In this document: positions 43,849 to 52,461 of the stretch, one piece after another
How the letters are laid out: each line of letters begins with the position of its first letter
Position numbering within the stretch: position 1 is the stretch's first letter
Assembly: GCA_900469965.1 (NCBI GenBank)
Contig: UBZP01000024.1
Span: 123,255-187,254 of the forward strand
DNA: 64,000 nt
Source: Hyphomicrobiales bacterium
Lineage (GTDB): Bacteria > Pseudomonadota > Alphaproteobacteria > Rhizobiales > Rhizobiaceae
Reading direction: 5' to 3'
Position numbers and translations under genes: made by a program
The notes under the pieces: model-generated
What the model was told of the DNA's origin: nothing
Database searches by the model: none
What the model saw: only the letters and a program-made list of their open reading frames with translations

Positions 43849-44427
43849 TTAGTGTGTTTGCGGCCCCGAGTAAAGAATTTGCTGCTCTCCGGCGACCATC
43901 GCCGCCAGGCCCTTCACCGTGTTCCAGTTGCGCACTGTCCCGACGCCGAGCCGCTTCGTCGTCAGTTGCGGCAGCAGCCTGGTCTCGCTGGGCTTGCCGG
44001 AAAACGACAGCCAGAGGTGTCCGGAAACGAGCGCGATCTTCTCCTGCGGCGTGCAATAGGATTGAAGCCGCGCCACGGCAGCCTCGGCAAGCGGCGCACG
44101 CATCGCACGGACGCTCACACGGCTTCCGTCCGCATCGCCCTCCTCGACAAACGGATTGTCCGCCGTCAGCCGAAGCCAGTCCGCAGCCGTCATCGCGATG
44201 ACGTCGATGTGCTTTCCGTAAGCCTCGCGGATCCCGTCTTCCAGGCGTTGCTCGACCAGGCTGACCGGCAGCACGGTTTCCGACCGGAGCACCAGATTGC
44301 CCGTCGAGACGAGCGTGCGGGCGTCGTGGAAGCCCGCCGCTTCGGCGATTTGCCGCAAGTCGGACATCACCACGCGCCGCGCGCGGTCGATAACGATGCT
44401 GTGGAGCAAGGCGACATAGGCGGTCAT
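43849..44427 (-). CDS. DUF1697 domain protein
   Basis: A 192-residue protein of the DUF1697 family: MTAYVALLHSIVIDRARRVVMSDLRQIAEAAGFHDARTLVSTGNLVLRS at the N-terminus is the family hallmark (MxYVALLRGINVGG variant). Function unknown in all relatives. It begins 8 bp after the yidD stop and is last of three genes (IscU-like, yidD, DUF1697) on the minus strand. Start at the ATG matching the conserved N-terminus. Confidence 0.85.
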   Translation of the reverse strand: MTAYVALLHSIVIDRARRVVMSDLRQIAEAAGFHDARTLVSTGNLVLRSETVLPVSLVEQRLEDGIREAYGKHIDVIAMTAADWLRLTADNPFVEEGDADGSRVSVRAMRAPLAEAAVARLQSYCTPQEKIALVSGHLWLSFSGKPSETRLLPQLTTKRLGVGTVRNWNTVKGLAAMVAGEQQILYSGPQTH

Positions 44428-44435
44428 TGCAGCCG

Positions 44436-44888
44436 CTATTCCGGGCTCGCCGCAGACATCCGCCACAGCCGCCACGGCGCCCACCACGCGTATCGCTCCG
44501 TAAGCCGCTCCGGCACCGGATCGAAACCCGACGTCCCGCCCGGGCCGCAGCGGGCGACGCGGAAGAGCGTCAGGAAGCCGCCGCGCCAGAGCCCATGGCG
44601 CGCGATCGCCTCGTAGCCGTATTCCGAGCAGGTCGGCAGGTGCCGGCAGGAATTGCCGATGAAGCCGGAGAGCGTCAGCTGGTAGAGGCGGATGAAGGCC
44701 ATGCCGGCGAGCCGCCCGGGGGTCTTGCGGAACGGGCCGGACCAGTTGCGCGAACGGGAAGCCGTGCCGCCCGCAGGCGGGACAGCTGCTGGACCGTCCC
44801 TGTCTGCGGCCGCCCCCCCGGGCCCGCCCGGCGGAACGGCATGGGTTCCGTCGTCCCCGTCCTCACGGATGGAACAGAAAACGCACAT
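44436..44888 (-). CDS. yidD: Membrane protein insertion efficiency factor YidD
   Basis: A small membrane-associated protein that aids YidC-dependent insertion. The conserved core (MAFIRLYQLTLSGFIGNSCRHLPTCSEY...GFDPVPE, residues about 63-128) includes the paired Cys of the family. This copy has 150 residues, against about 85 in Escherichia coli; the extension is Gly/Pro-rich up to residue 45 and then the rhizobial SRNWSGPFRKTPGRL segment, so part of it is real. The first ATG, two bases after the IscU-like stop, is used, but a later start is possible. Confidence 0.88.
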   Translation of the reverse strand: MCVFCSIREDGDDGTHAVPPGGPGGAAADRDGPAAVPPAGGTASRSRNWSGPFRKTPGRLAGMAFIRLYQLTLSGFIGNSCRHLPTCSEYGYEAIARHGLWRGGFLTLFRVARCGPGGTSGFDPVPERLTERYAWWAPWRLWRMSAASPE

Positions 44889-44890
44889 CG

Positions 44891-45340
44891 CTAGACCGCT
44901 TCGGCCTGCGCCGCGCGCTTCGCCTCGACCTGCCCGATCGCATCCACGACGGCATCGAAGGTCAGCATGGTCGAGGCGTGCCGCGCCTTGTAGTCGCGCA
45001 CCGGACGCAAGAAGCGCATGTCCTCGAAGCGGCCCTCGGGCCCCTCGCCGTCCGCCTTCAGCATCGAAAGCATGTCCTCGCGCGCCTTGCGCACCTCGTC
45101 GGCGGTGGCACCGATGACGTGCCGCGCCATGATCGAGGACGAGGCCTGGCCGAGCGCGCAGGCCTTCACCTCATGGGCGAAATCGCTCACCCGGTCGCCG
45201 TCCATCTTCAGCCAGATCTTCACCCGCGAGCCGCAGAGCTTGGAGTGCGCGCTCGCCTCCGCATCGGCGTCCTCGAGCGTGCCGATCCTCGGGATGTTGC
45301 CGGCAAATTCGAGGATGCGGCTGTTATAGATGTCGTCCAT
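44891..45340 (-). CDS. IscU-like iron-sulfur scaffold protein lacking the third cysteine
   Basis: A 149-residue member of the IscU/NifU N-terminal family: MDDIYNSRILEFAGNIPRIG, first Cys36 in KLCGSRV, second Cys61 in VKACALGQASSSIMA. The position of the third ligand Cys reads RHASTMLTFDAV, so it is missing. In canonical IscU three Cys hold the nascent cluster. The protein may therefore act as a SufE-like partner or a non-canonical carrier. It is upstream of yidD on the same strand and divergent from folE. Confidence 0.85.
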   Translation of the reverse strand: MDDIYNSRILEFAGNIPRIGTLEDADAEASAHSKLCGSRVKIWLKMDGDRVSDFAHEVKACALGQASSSIMARHVIGATADEVRKAREDMLSMLKADGEGPEGRFEDMRFLRPVRDYKARHASTMLTFDAVVDAIGQVEAKRAAQAEAV

Positions 45341-45671
45341 AAGGATTTGTCCACGTTTTCATGGGTTTCTACACCTCTGCGCGTTCCGGGCACGATATTC
45401 TCCCGGATACGCGAAAAAAGCATTCCGTGTCGCCGCTGGCCCCTTCCACAGCTCTTGGGCGATACTATATGCTATGTCGTGTTGGGGCGACCGTTTTGCA
45501 ACATGAACGTTCGCCTGTTGTTTGGGAAACCGTGCCGGAGGATCGCGCGCTGAAGCTGCGGTCCGAAAGCCCCGGAGCCCGCCAACGGAACCCAAGCCTG
45601 CAGGGATAGGCGAATGGCCAATGGCGAGTCCGACATTGACGGAAGTCAACCTGCAGAAAGGCCATGGCATC
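45341..45671. other. 331-bp divergent intergenic region
   Basis: Lies between the IscU-like gene and folE and must hold promoters in both directions. I see no clear gene and no strong hairpin. An alternative folE start at 45621 would shorten it. A TATACT-like AT patch near 45465-45480 is the only promoter-like feature. Confidence 0.4.
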
Positions 45672-46289
45672 ATGGACGCCATCATCAAGAATTTCCCCGT
45701 CGGCGACGACAAGGACGGGCGCCCGACCCAGAAGGAAGCCGAGGACGCCGTTCGCGTGCTCCTGCGTTGGGCCGGTGACGATCCGTCGCGCGAAGGCCTG
45801 CTCGACACCCCCGCCCGCGTCGCCAAGGCCTACAAGGAGCTGTTCTCCGGCTACGCCCAGGATCCCGAGGACGTGCTCGGCCGCACCTTCGAGGAGGTCG
45901 CCGGCTACGACGATATCGTCCTCGTCAAGGACATTCCCTTCTATTCGCATTGCGAGCACCACATGGTGCCGATCATCGGCCGCGCCCACATAGCCTACCT
46001 GCCGAACGGCCGCGTGCTTGGCCTGTCCAAGATGGCCCGCGTCGTCGAGATCTACGGCCGCCGGCTGCAGACGCAGGAGACGATGACGGCGCAGATCGCC
46101 AACGCCATCGACGAGACGCTGCGTCCGCGCGGCGTCGCCGTGATGATCGAGGCCGAGCACATGTGCATGGCGATGCGCGGCATCCAGAAGCAGGGCTCGA
46201 CAACGCTGACGACCACCTTTACCGGTAGCTTCAAATCCGAGCCCGCCGAGCAGGCGCGCTTCATGACCATGATCCGGGGCCGCGGCTGA
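45672..46289 (+). CDS. folE: GTP cyclohydrolase I
   Basis: First enzyme of tetrahydrofolate (and queuosine precursor) synthesis. The 205-residue form shows the zinc ligands in [16 protein letters not shown] and [16 protein letters not shown], plus [19 protein letters not shown]. The [12 protein letters not shown] is used because rhizobial FolE proteins begin there; an in-frame ATG 17 codons upstream (MASPTLTEV) would also work, and neither ribosome site is decisive. hisI follows 30 bp later. Confidence 0.96.
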   Translation: MDAIIKNFPVGDDKDGRPTQKEAEDAVRVLLRWAGDDPSREGLLDTPARVAKAYKELFSGYAQDPEDVLGRTFEEVAGYDDIVLVKDIPFYSHCEHHMVPIIGRAHIAYLPNGRVLGLSKMARVVEIYGRRLQTQETMTAQIANAIDETLRPRGVAVMIEAEHMCMAMRGIQKQGSTTLTTTFTGSFKSEPAEQARFMTMIRGRG

Positions 46290-46319
46290 TGCCAAAGGCT
46301 CCGGCCGACGGAGCCGACG

Positions 46320-46781
46320 ATGGCCATCACCTTTTCCCCTCCAGCGTCCGACAAGCACGAGCTCGAAGCGGCCGGCGCCTTCACGCCGCGCTTTGACGCC
46401 CATGGCCTCGTCACCGTGGTGGTGACGGACGCCGGCGACGGGGAACTGCTGATGGTCGCGCACATGAACGCGCAGGCGCTGGCGCTGACCGTCGAGACCG
46501 GCATTGCCCACTACTGGAGCCGCTCGCGGCAGGCCTTGTGGAAGAAGGGCGAGACCTCCGGCAACCTGCAGACGGTCGTCGAGATGCGCACCGACTGCGA
46601 CCAGGACGCCGTCTGGCTCAAGGTCAGGGTCGCCGGCCACGACGCCACCTGTCACACCGGCCGCCGCTCCTGCTTCTACCGCACCGTGAACCATGTGGGG
46701 GACGGCGCACGCCTCGAGATCGCCGACGACCGCGTCCATTTCGACCCCGCCGAGGTCTACCGGAAAGGCCCGGCAGACTAG
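46320..46781 (+). CDS. hisI: Phosphoribosyl-AMP cyclohydrolase
   Basis: Third step of histidine synthesis, opening the adenine ring of PR-AMP. The 153-residue monofunctional protein carries [22 protein letters not shown], the metal ligands Asp in DCDQDAVW, and the zinc Cys in [11 protein letters not shown]. The HisE pyrophosphohydrolase domain is absent, as is usual in alphaproteobacteria. It is downstream of folE in the same direction, 30 bp apart. Confidence 0.97.
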   Translation: MAITFSPPASDKHELEAAGAFTPRFDAHGLVTVVVTDAGDGELLMVAHMNAQALALTVETGIAHYWSRSRQALWKKGETSGNLQTVVEMRTDCDQDAVWLKVRVAGHDATCHTGRRSCFYRTVNHVGDGARLEIADDRVHFDPAEVYRKGPAD

Positions 46782-47124
46782 GAGCGTGTCCTCTTTCGCC
46801 ACGGCGTTTACGCTTTGGCAAGGAAATCGGCCTGTAGTGACGGCAGCAACGACAGCGCAGCGAACCGGCCATGCCAACCTCCACGCCAGCAATCCCCCGG
46901 CCGCCACGGTTTGCGCCGGCTGTGGCGTGGGAACGCCTGCGCCCCCGTCGCAACTACGCCCAATTGATGAGCCAGACCAAAAGGAACGGGCTCACCGTTC
47001 ACCGCTCGCCTGCTATTCTGGAGCCGAACGCGACGGGACTCGGCTCTCGTTGCGCAGGATTGTTTGACGCAGCGCCGGAACAGGAAGTGGGACGACGAAG
47101 TTCTCTCCTCGTCGGAGGGCAATT
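46782..47124. other. 343-bp intergenic region before the patatin gene
   Basis: No convincing gene: short open frames here lack ribosome sites and conserved patterns. It ends with the strong ribosome site of the patatin gene. Composition is lower in GC than its neighbours in the 46,960-47,110 part, where a promoter would be expected. Confidence 0.4.
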
Positions 47125-48087
47125 ATGCTGAACTGGGGTCTAAACCGGGGTATGGTGACGGCAGATGCGTCGGAGCCGGATGGTCCCTCCATGAATCACA
47201 TGCAGCCGCCTGCCACGCAAGCGACCTCGGCCCGTTCGCGCATCGCGCTGGCTTTGGGCGGCGGCGCCGCGCGCGGCTGGGCCCACATCGGCGTGCTGCG
47301 CGCCTTCGAGGAAGAAGGGATCGAGGTCAGCATGATCGCCGGCACCTCGATCGGGGCGCTGGTCGGCGGCTGCTACCTGGCCGGCAAGCTCGACGAACTG
47401 GAGAGCTTCGCCCGCTCGCTGACCATGCGCCGGATCGCCAGCCTGCTCGATTTCACCATCCGCGGCAGCGGCCTGTTCGGCGGCATGCGACTCACCAGGC
47501 GCATGCAAGAGCACCTGGAGCACCATTCGATCGAGGAGCTCGACCGGCCCTTCGTCGCCGTCGCGACCGAGGTCAACAGCGGTCATGAAGTCTGGATCAC
47601 CCGGGGCTCGCTGATCACGGCGATCCGGGCCTCCTATGCCCTGCCCGGCATCTTCGAGCCGATCAAGTGCAACGGCCGCACGCTCGTCGACGGCGCGCTG
47701 GTGAACCCCGTCCCGGTGTCGGTCTGCCGTGCGCACGAGGAACCGCTCGTCGTCGCCGTCAACCTCAACTACGACCTCTACGGCCGCTCCGCCGTGATCA
47801 AGCACACCGCCACCATCCAGGAGATCGATGGCGCCCCGCGGCAGGAGAACAACGAGGCCCGCCTCGGACTGACCGGCGTGATGGTGCAGTCGTTCAACAT
47901 CATCCAGGACCGGATCGCCCGCGCCCGCCTCGCCGGCGACCCGCCGGACCTGTCGCTGCTGCCGCGGCTGAGCGACATCGGCCTGTCGGAATTCCACCGT
48001 GCCGGAGAGGCGATAGACCGCGGCTACCTCGAGGCGAAATCGAAGATATCGGAAGTCAAGCGCATGCAGGAAGTGCTGGCGCGCTGA
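47125..48087 (+). CDS. Patatin-like phospholipase (RssA family)
   Basis: A 320-residue lipid acyl hydrolase with a Ser-Asp dyad. Seen: oxyanion loop GGGAARG (about 44-50), nucleophile Ser in GTSIG (about 73-77) and catalytic Asp in VDGALVNP. No signal peptide or membrane helix is visible, so it is a cytosolic or inner-membrane-associated esterase. The ATG at 47125 has an ideal GGAGG six bases upstream. Substrate unknown; RssA-type proteins are poorly characterised. Confidence 0.9.
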   Translation: MLNWGLNRGMVTADASEPDGPSMNHMQPPATQATSARSRIALALGGGAARGWAHIGVLRAFEEEGIEVSMIAGTSIGALVGGCYLAGKLDELESFARSLTMRRIASLLDFTIRGSGLFGGMRLTRRMQEHLEHHSIEELDRPFVAVATEVNSGHEVWITRGSLITAIRASYALPGIFEPIKCNGRTLVDGALVNPVPVSVCRAHEEPLVVAVNLNYDLYGRSAVIKHTATIQEIDGAPRQENNEARLGLTGVMVQSFNIIQDRIARARLAGDPPDLSLLPRLSDIGLSEFHRAGEAIDRGYLEAKSKISEVKRMQEVLAR

Positions 48088-48119
48088 AGCCGGGCCGCGC
48101 CCGCGGCCGTGGCGGATGG

Positions 48120-48148
48120 AAAAGACGAGGCGCCTGCGGCGCCCCGTC
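48120..48148 (-). terminator. Rho-independent terminator of the CBS gene
   Basis: A 10-pair stem with one mismatch and a 3-base loop (arms 48124-48134 and 48138-48148) is followed on the minus strand by TTTT. It lies in the 84-bp convergent gap and ends the CBS transcript; it may also act weakly on the patatin transcript. Confidence 0.7.
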
Positions 48149-48171
48149 CCGAACAGCGAATGCGATCGCCG

Positions 48172-48600
48172 TCAGCCGGCGATATAGGCCTTGATCTCGG
48201 CCGCCTCGCGCTCGATCGACCGGATATGCGCCTTCACCACGTCGCCGATCGAGATGATGCCGACGAGACGACCGTCCTTCTCCACCGGGATATGGCGGGA
48301 GCGCAGCGTGCTCATCATTTCCATCACTTCTTCGACCGTCGCGGATTCGCCGCAACGATGTACGTTGCCCCACATGATGGACGAGATCGGCTTGTCGAGA
48401 CAATCCGCACCGCTCTTGGCGACGGCGGCGACGATGTCGCGCTCCGTCAGAATTCCGGCGATCCGGTCGTGGCGATCGACGATGACGATCGCCCCGATGT
48501 GATTGTCATGAAGATAGACAGCAGCCTGACGAACGGTGAGCTGCGAACCGGCGGTGACGACGTTTCGGCCCTTTTCGTCAAGAATGGACTTTACATACAT
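48172..48600 (-). CDS. CBS-domain protein
   Basis: A 142-residue protein made of two CBS domains (residues about 8-65: TVRQAAVYLHDNHIGAIVIVDRHDRIAGILTERDIV; and about 75-130: TVEEVMEMMSTLRSRHIPVEKDGRLVGIISIGDVVK). CBS pairs bind adenine nucleotides and act as energy sensors. No catalytic domain is attached, so a partner protein is implied but not identified. The ATG has a strong GGAGGAA ribosome site. Confidence 0.92.
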   Translation of the reverse strand: MYVKSILDEKGRNVVTAGSQLTVRQAAVYLHDNHIGAIVIVDRHDRIAGILTERDIVAAVAKSGADCLDKPISSIMWGNVHRCGESATVEEVMEMMSTLRSRHIPVEKDGRLVGIISIGDVVKAHIRSIEREAAEIKAYIAG

Positions 48601-48778
48601 GCATTCCTCCCGTGTGCATCATGCCGCAGAGAGGCAGGGATCCGGACAGGGACACCCTGCCAACCGGTAGATCCGTCAGGTGACGCATCCACCTGCGTCC
48701 CGGCGTGCATGTGCCAACCGGAACAGGACAATCGTGCGCCACAGGGCCCAGGAATGCAAGGCCGGACCGGGTTTAGCC

Positions 48779-49531
48779 TTAACCGGCCCGGCGTTCGGCG
48801 TTCGCCCCGAGCGGCGGCCGGTCGAACAGGGGGAAGAAGAGAAAGCCGAACAGGAAGCCGCCGATATGGGCTTCCCACGCGATCGGAGCCCCGTCCGAGC
48901 CGCCGAAAAGCTGGCCGAAGCCGATGGCGAAATTGGTCAGGAACCAGATCGCCGAAAAGACCAGGACGGAGCGGTTCGACAGCGCCTCGCGGATCGTCAA
49001 CAGCCGGTTCAGGTGCGCGAACTGCCGGCTGATTCGCCCGCTCGGCGAGAAGACGAAGCGGGCAGCCGCCCCCATCAGGCCCGAAACGACGCCCGACGCG
49101 CCGATCACCACGACGACTTCGCCCCAATGAAGCGCGCAATGCAGCCCCACCGATGCGGCCGCCGACAGGCACCAGAACGCGACGAAGCGCGCGGGGCCGA
49201 TCCGCCGGACCACCGGCGCCCCGAACGCCACCATCCAGAAACCGTTGAAGATCAGGTGCTCCCAGCTGCCGTGAAGGAAGGAATAGGTCACCGGCGTCCA
49301 AAGCCACGCCCAGTCGGCGGCCACGATCTGCGGCAGGTCTCGCGGGGAGATGAAGGCGAACTGCAGCAGCACCCACTCGTCCTGCTCAGGCGAAAGCAGG
49401 TAGGTTCGCACGATATGGACCAGTGTCAGCAGGGCAAGCGCCGCGACGAGGCTGCCGGGCAGGTTGAAGGCCGGCTCCCGTTTCCGGACCGGTTCCGGGA
49501 CCCCAGGCCCGCTGTCCTCGGTATCGCTCAT
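48779..49531 (-). CDS. Rhomboid family intramembrane serine protease
   Basis: A 250-residue polytopic protein with about six helices. The catalytic Ser is in IGASGVVSGL and the catalytic His in WEAHIGGFLFGFLF; the conserved His-Asn of helix 2 appears as FLHGSWEHLIFNGFW. So the full rhomboid set is present. It should cleave membrane-anchored substrates within the bilayer. The N-terminal 30 residues are a polar cytosolic tail; the ATG MSDTEDSG is used. Confidence 0.9.
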   Translation of the reverse strand: MSDTEDSGPGVPEPVRKREPAFNLPGSLVAALALLTLVHIVRTYLLSPEQDEWVLLQFAFISPRDLPQIVAADWAWLWTPVTYSFLHGSWEHLIFNGFWMVAFGAPVVRRIGPARFVAFWCLSAAASVGLHCALHWGEVVVVIGASGVVSGLMGAAARFVFSPSGRISRQFAHLNRLLTIREALSNRSVLVFSAIWFLTNFAIGFGQLFGGSDGAPIAWEAHIGGFLFGFLFFPLFDRPPLGANAERRAG

Positions 49532-49812
49532 AAAATCCGCCAAGATAAAAATGTGTGACCGCTTATACAGATAAAATAAGGGCCGTACAGCTTTCGCCAT
49601 ACGGCCCCGGGCCCCCAATACCCCGACCCTGAAGTGTGTGCTGAAGGTTTCCCCTCACGAAGTCATGTCCATGATGTGCCACGCCTGCACAAGCCGCACA
49701 ATCGAAACCAAAGGTTAACCTTAATGCCGGGGCTGGCACGATCTTCGCTTGGTATTTTCGAGCCGGCGGACACCGGCACATGACGTGCCGGTTTGGTACA
49801 TCGCAGGGCGGA

Positions 49813-50436
49813 ATGACGATGCAGGCGACGACAAAAGCGATCTATCGACACTGGTCGGCGGTGAGAGGAAACCGCGACATCCCCAACCGGCGCGACATCG
49901 CACCGGCTGCCCTTCAGCATTTTCTGCCCGATCTTTTCATCCTGGAACAGCAGCCGGGCGGCGGTGTGTCGTTCCGGCTCGCCGGCACGCGGCTTTGCAT
50001 GCTGTTCGGCCGCGAACTGCGCACGACCGGCTTCGAACGCCTGTTCCCGGCCGACCAGCGTCCGAGGACCCTGCGGATCTGCCAGAACATCATGAACCAG
50101 CGCACGCCCGCCATCCTGCATGCGGATGCCTATGGGCGTTCCGTCCAGGCGACCCCCGTGGAGATTGCGCTCCTGCCGATGACCTCGCACACCTCGCGCG
50201 CCGACCGGATCTTCGGCGCCTTCTGTCCCCTCGCTACCGTCCAGCCGCTGGACCTGCCGTTACGCCACCTGCTGCCGAAGTTGGTGGAGGCCGTGCCGAA
50301 GGCGCTGGAGGACCTGGACGATGCCGCCCCCCTGCCCGCCACGCCGGCGACCTCCGTCGTCGCCGTCCGCCGCCACGACCTGGGACAGGCGGTCCGCCGC
50401 GTCCTCCACCTCAAGGTGTTCGACGGCGGTCGCTAG
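49813..50436 (+). CDS. PAS_5 domain protein
   Basis: A 207-residue protein of the alphaproteobacterial PAS_5 family: IYRHWSAVRGNRDIPNRRDIAPAALQHFLPDLFILEQ followed by FRLAGTRLCMLFGRELRTTGF is the characteristic pattern. It has no attached kinase or cyclase. The C-terminal 50 residues are Pro/Ala-rich. Ligand and partner are unknown. It lies 127 bp upstream of the tandem PilZ gene in the same direction; the two often sit together in rhizobia as I recall, suggesting a shared signalling role. Start at the first of two nearby ATG codons. Confidence 0.83.
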   Translation: MTMQATTKAIYRHWSAVRGNRDIPNRRDIAPAALQHFLPDLFILEQQPGGGVSFRLAGTRLCMLFGRELRTTGFERLFPADQRPRTLRICQNIMNQRTPAILHADAYGRSVQATPVEIALLPMTSHTSRADRIFGAFCPLATVQPLDLPLRHLLPKLVEAVPKALEDLDDAAPLPATPATSVVAVRRHDLGQAVRRVLHLKVFDGGR

Positions 50437-50563
50437 GGTCAGGACCCTAGCTAAAACCGCAAAAGCATTCCAATTCCCAACAGTTGCAACGGCGTGAAAA
50501 CGGACTGTTAACCTCGAAAGGTTAGGAGTTGGAAAGAGAGATTAATCAGGCCCCCGTCCGCCC

Positions 50564-51175
50564 ATGTATTCGTTTCAGCAAACGTCGCCGGCGACCCACA
50601 GAACACAGCCTGACCAGCGGAGTTTCCAGCGCGTTTCTGTCAATCTCCCTGGCCGCCTCATGCTGCCCAACCACGACGAATACGAATGCACCGTGATCGA
50701 CATGTCGCCCGGCGACGTATTCTTCGCCTGCCACGCGCGTCCGCGCCCCGGTGAGCGGATCATCGCCTATGTCGACCACCTGGGCCGCATCGAGGGCACC
50801 GTCAGCAAGAGCACCGACGACGGGTTCGTCATCCTGGTCAACGCCACCGAACGCAAGCGCGAGAAGCTTGCGGCCCAGCTCACCTGGATCGCCAACAAGC
50901 ACGAGCTCGGCCTGCCCGAGGACCGCCAGCACGATCGCCTGACACCGCGCAACGGCCGCACCGAGCTTTCCCTCGACGACGGCCGCCACTACCCCTGCCG
51001 CATCATCGACCTCTCCCTGTCCGGTGCGGCGATCGATATCGAGGTGCGCCCGGCGGTCGGCACCCCGGTCCAGCTCGGCAACATGCGCGGCCGCGTCGTC
51101 CGACACTTCCAGGAAGGCGTCGCCATCGAGTTCTCGAGCGTGCAGTCCAAGGAAGCCCTGACGGCCTTCCTCTGA
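50564..51175 (+). CDS. Tandem PilZ-domain protein
   Basis: A 203-residue protein with two PilZ-like domains: the first about 18-105 (FQRVSVNLPGRLML...TVIDMSPGDVFF), the second about 118-200 (HDRLTPRNGRTELS...RIIDLSLSGAAID). PilZ domains bind cyclic di-GMP through an RxxxR and a D/NxSxxG motif; here the second copy has RLTPR and DLSLSG and is the better candidate, while the first is altered at both sites. It is cytosolic. It lies between the PAS_5 protein and a periplasmic transglutaminase-like protease. Confidence 0.88.
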   Translation: MYSFQQTSPATHRTQPDQRSFQRVSVNLPGRLMLPNHDEYECTVIDMSPGDVFFACHARPRPGERIIAYVDHLGRIEGTVSKSTDDGFVILVNATERKREKLAAQLTWIANKHELGLPEDRQHDRLTPRNGRTELSLDDGRHYPCRIIDLSLSGAAIDIEVRPAVGTPVQLGNMRGRVVRHFQEGVAIEFSSVQSKEALTAFL

Positions 51176-51575
51176 TCCGGCCGCGCATTTTCGCAAAATC
51201 ATCCAAGAAATTTCTCGACCGTCAAAAGCTCGACCGGACCCGTTTGAGGTCCGTCGCGGGCCGGAGTCGTGCGGCGTCCGTCAGCCGAAGCGCGCTGCGC
51301 GCCCGAGCCGCAGGCCCTGAACGCCTGCCCATTGGCGCTGCATCATTCTGAAAAATCGATATATTCCAACAACCTAGGCGGATTGCACCAGCAAGGCCCG
51401 CTCCCTTGCGCGCCGAAAAATAGAGACAATTTTACTTAAATTCGCATCAAATATAACTCAAATCAATTTCAGATTTTATTCTTACTCGTCGAAATATTGA
51501 CCTCAATTATACTTCGCGATTTCGCGTGAGATAAAAAGATTAGTGCCATTGTCCTCTCGACACGGGGACACGGCA
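51176..51575. promoter_or_regulatory. 400-bp intergenic region with an AT-rich promoter-like block
   Basis: No gene is seen. From about 51,350 to 51,540 the sequence becomes strikingly AT-rich for this genome (runs such as TTTTACTTAAATT and ATTTTATTC), then TTGACC (51497-51502) and TATACT (51508-51513) occur, though not at ideal spacing to each other. It most likely holds the promoter and upstream elements of the transglutaminase-like gene. Confidence 0.4.
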
Positions 51576-52181
51576 ATGACCAAGAAGACTTCCTGGACAG
51601 GGACAATCGCAGTTCTGATTTCGATGGCATTCGGCCCGGCGGCCGGCGCCGCGCCGGCGAGCATGTCGGTCGCAGGCCCGACCAACCAGCCGATCGGCCA
51701 CTACGAGTTCTGCAAGCAGAACGCCGACGAGTGCACCGCGATGGAGGCGGACCGCCCGCTGGTGCTGACGGAAAAAAGCTGGAAGCAGATTCTCGAGATC
51801 AACTACAGCGTCAACAGCTCCGTCGAGCCCATGACCGACGACGAGATCTACGGCGTCGAGGAGCGCTGGAGCTATCCCGGCAGCGCCGGCGACTGCGAGG
51901 ACTATGTCCTCCTGAAGCGCAAGCTGCTGATGGAGGCCGGCTTCTCCGCTTCCGACCTGCTGATCACCGTGGTCCTGCAGCCGAACGGCGAAGGCCATGC
52001 CGTCCTCACCGTCCGCACCGACCGCGGCGACCTGGTCCTCGACAACATGCGCGACAAGGTGCTGCTCTGGTCGGAGACCGAATACCGCTTCCTCAAGCGC
52101 CAGTCCGAGCGGCACGCCGGCCGCTGGGTGAAGCTCGAAGACGGCCGCGCGACGGTAGCCGTCGGCAGCGTGAACAAATAG
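51576..52181 (+). CDS. Periplasmic transglutaminase-like cysteine protease (BTLCP family)
   Basis: A 201-residue protein with a signal peptide (TGTIAVLISMAFGPAAGAAP) and the bacterial transglutaminase-like Cys-His-Asp triad: Cys in SAGDCEDYVLLKRKLL, His in GEGHAVLTV and Asp in LVLDNMRD. LapG, which cleaves surface adhesins in pseudomonads under cyclic di-GMP control, belongs to this family; whether this protein is a protease of that kind is inference. The preceding gene encodes a PilZ protein. GGGGA lies seven bases before the ATG. Confidence 0.88.
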   Translation: MTKKTSWTGTIAVLISMAFGPAAGAAPASMSVAGPTNQPIGHYEFCKQNADECTAMEADRPLVLTEKSWKQILEINYSVNSSVEPMTDDEIYGVEERWSYPGSAGDCEDYVLLKRKLLMEAGFSASDLLITVVLQPNGEGHAVLTVRTDRGDLVLDNMRDKVLLWSETEYRFLKRQSERHAGRWVKLEDGRATVAVGSVNK

Positions 52182-52461
52182 GCGGCCATCCCGGACGCCC
52201 TCCTCCCCGGAGGGCTTCCGCCGCCGCAGGAACAAGGGCCCGGTCAGTCCCAATCCCCGTCCCGACCACGGCCCTGGCGGTCGGCTCTTTGTCCCTGGGC
52301 CGGCCGCCGTCCCTTGGGCGCCCGCCCCGTTCGGTGGTCGCCCGTTTACCGAATATCAACCATATCCGACACACCTTCGGTTGCATGAAGGCAAGCTCCG
52401 CGCCGGGTCCGTCCGATAGCGTTCGCTTGCACCCCATCTCTCGGGTCGCGACGGGACGATC

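Noticed and set aside
46871..47131. Possible small gene before the patatin gene
   Set aside because: No ribosome site, no hydrophobic or conserved pattern, and it overlaps the patatin start and its ribosome site.
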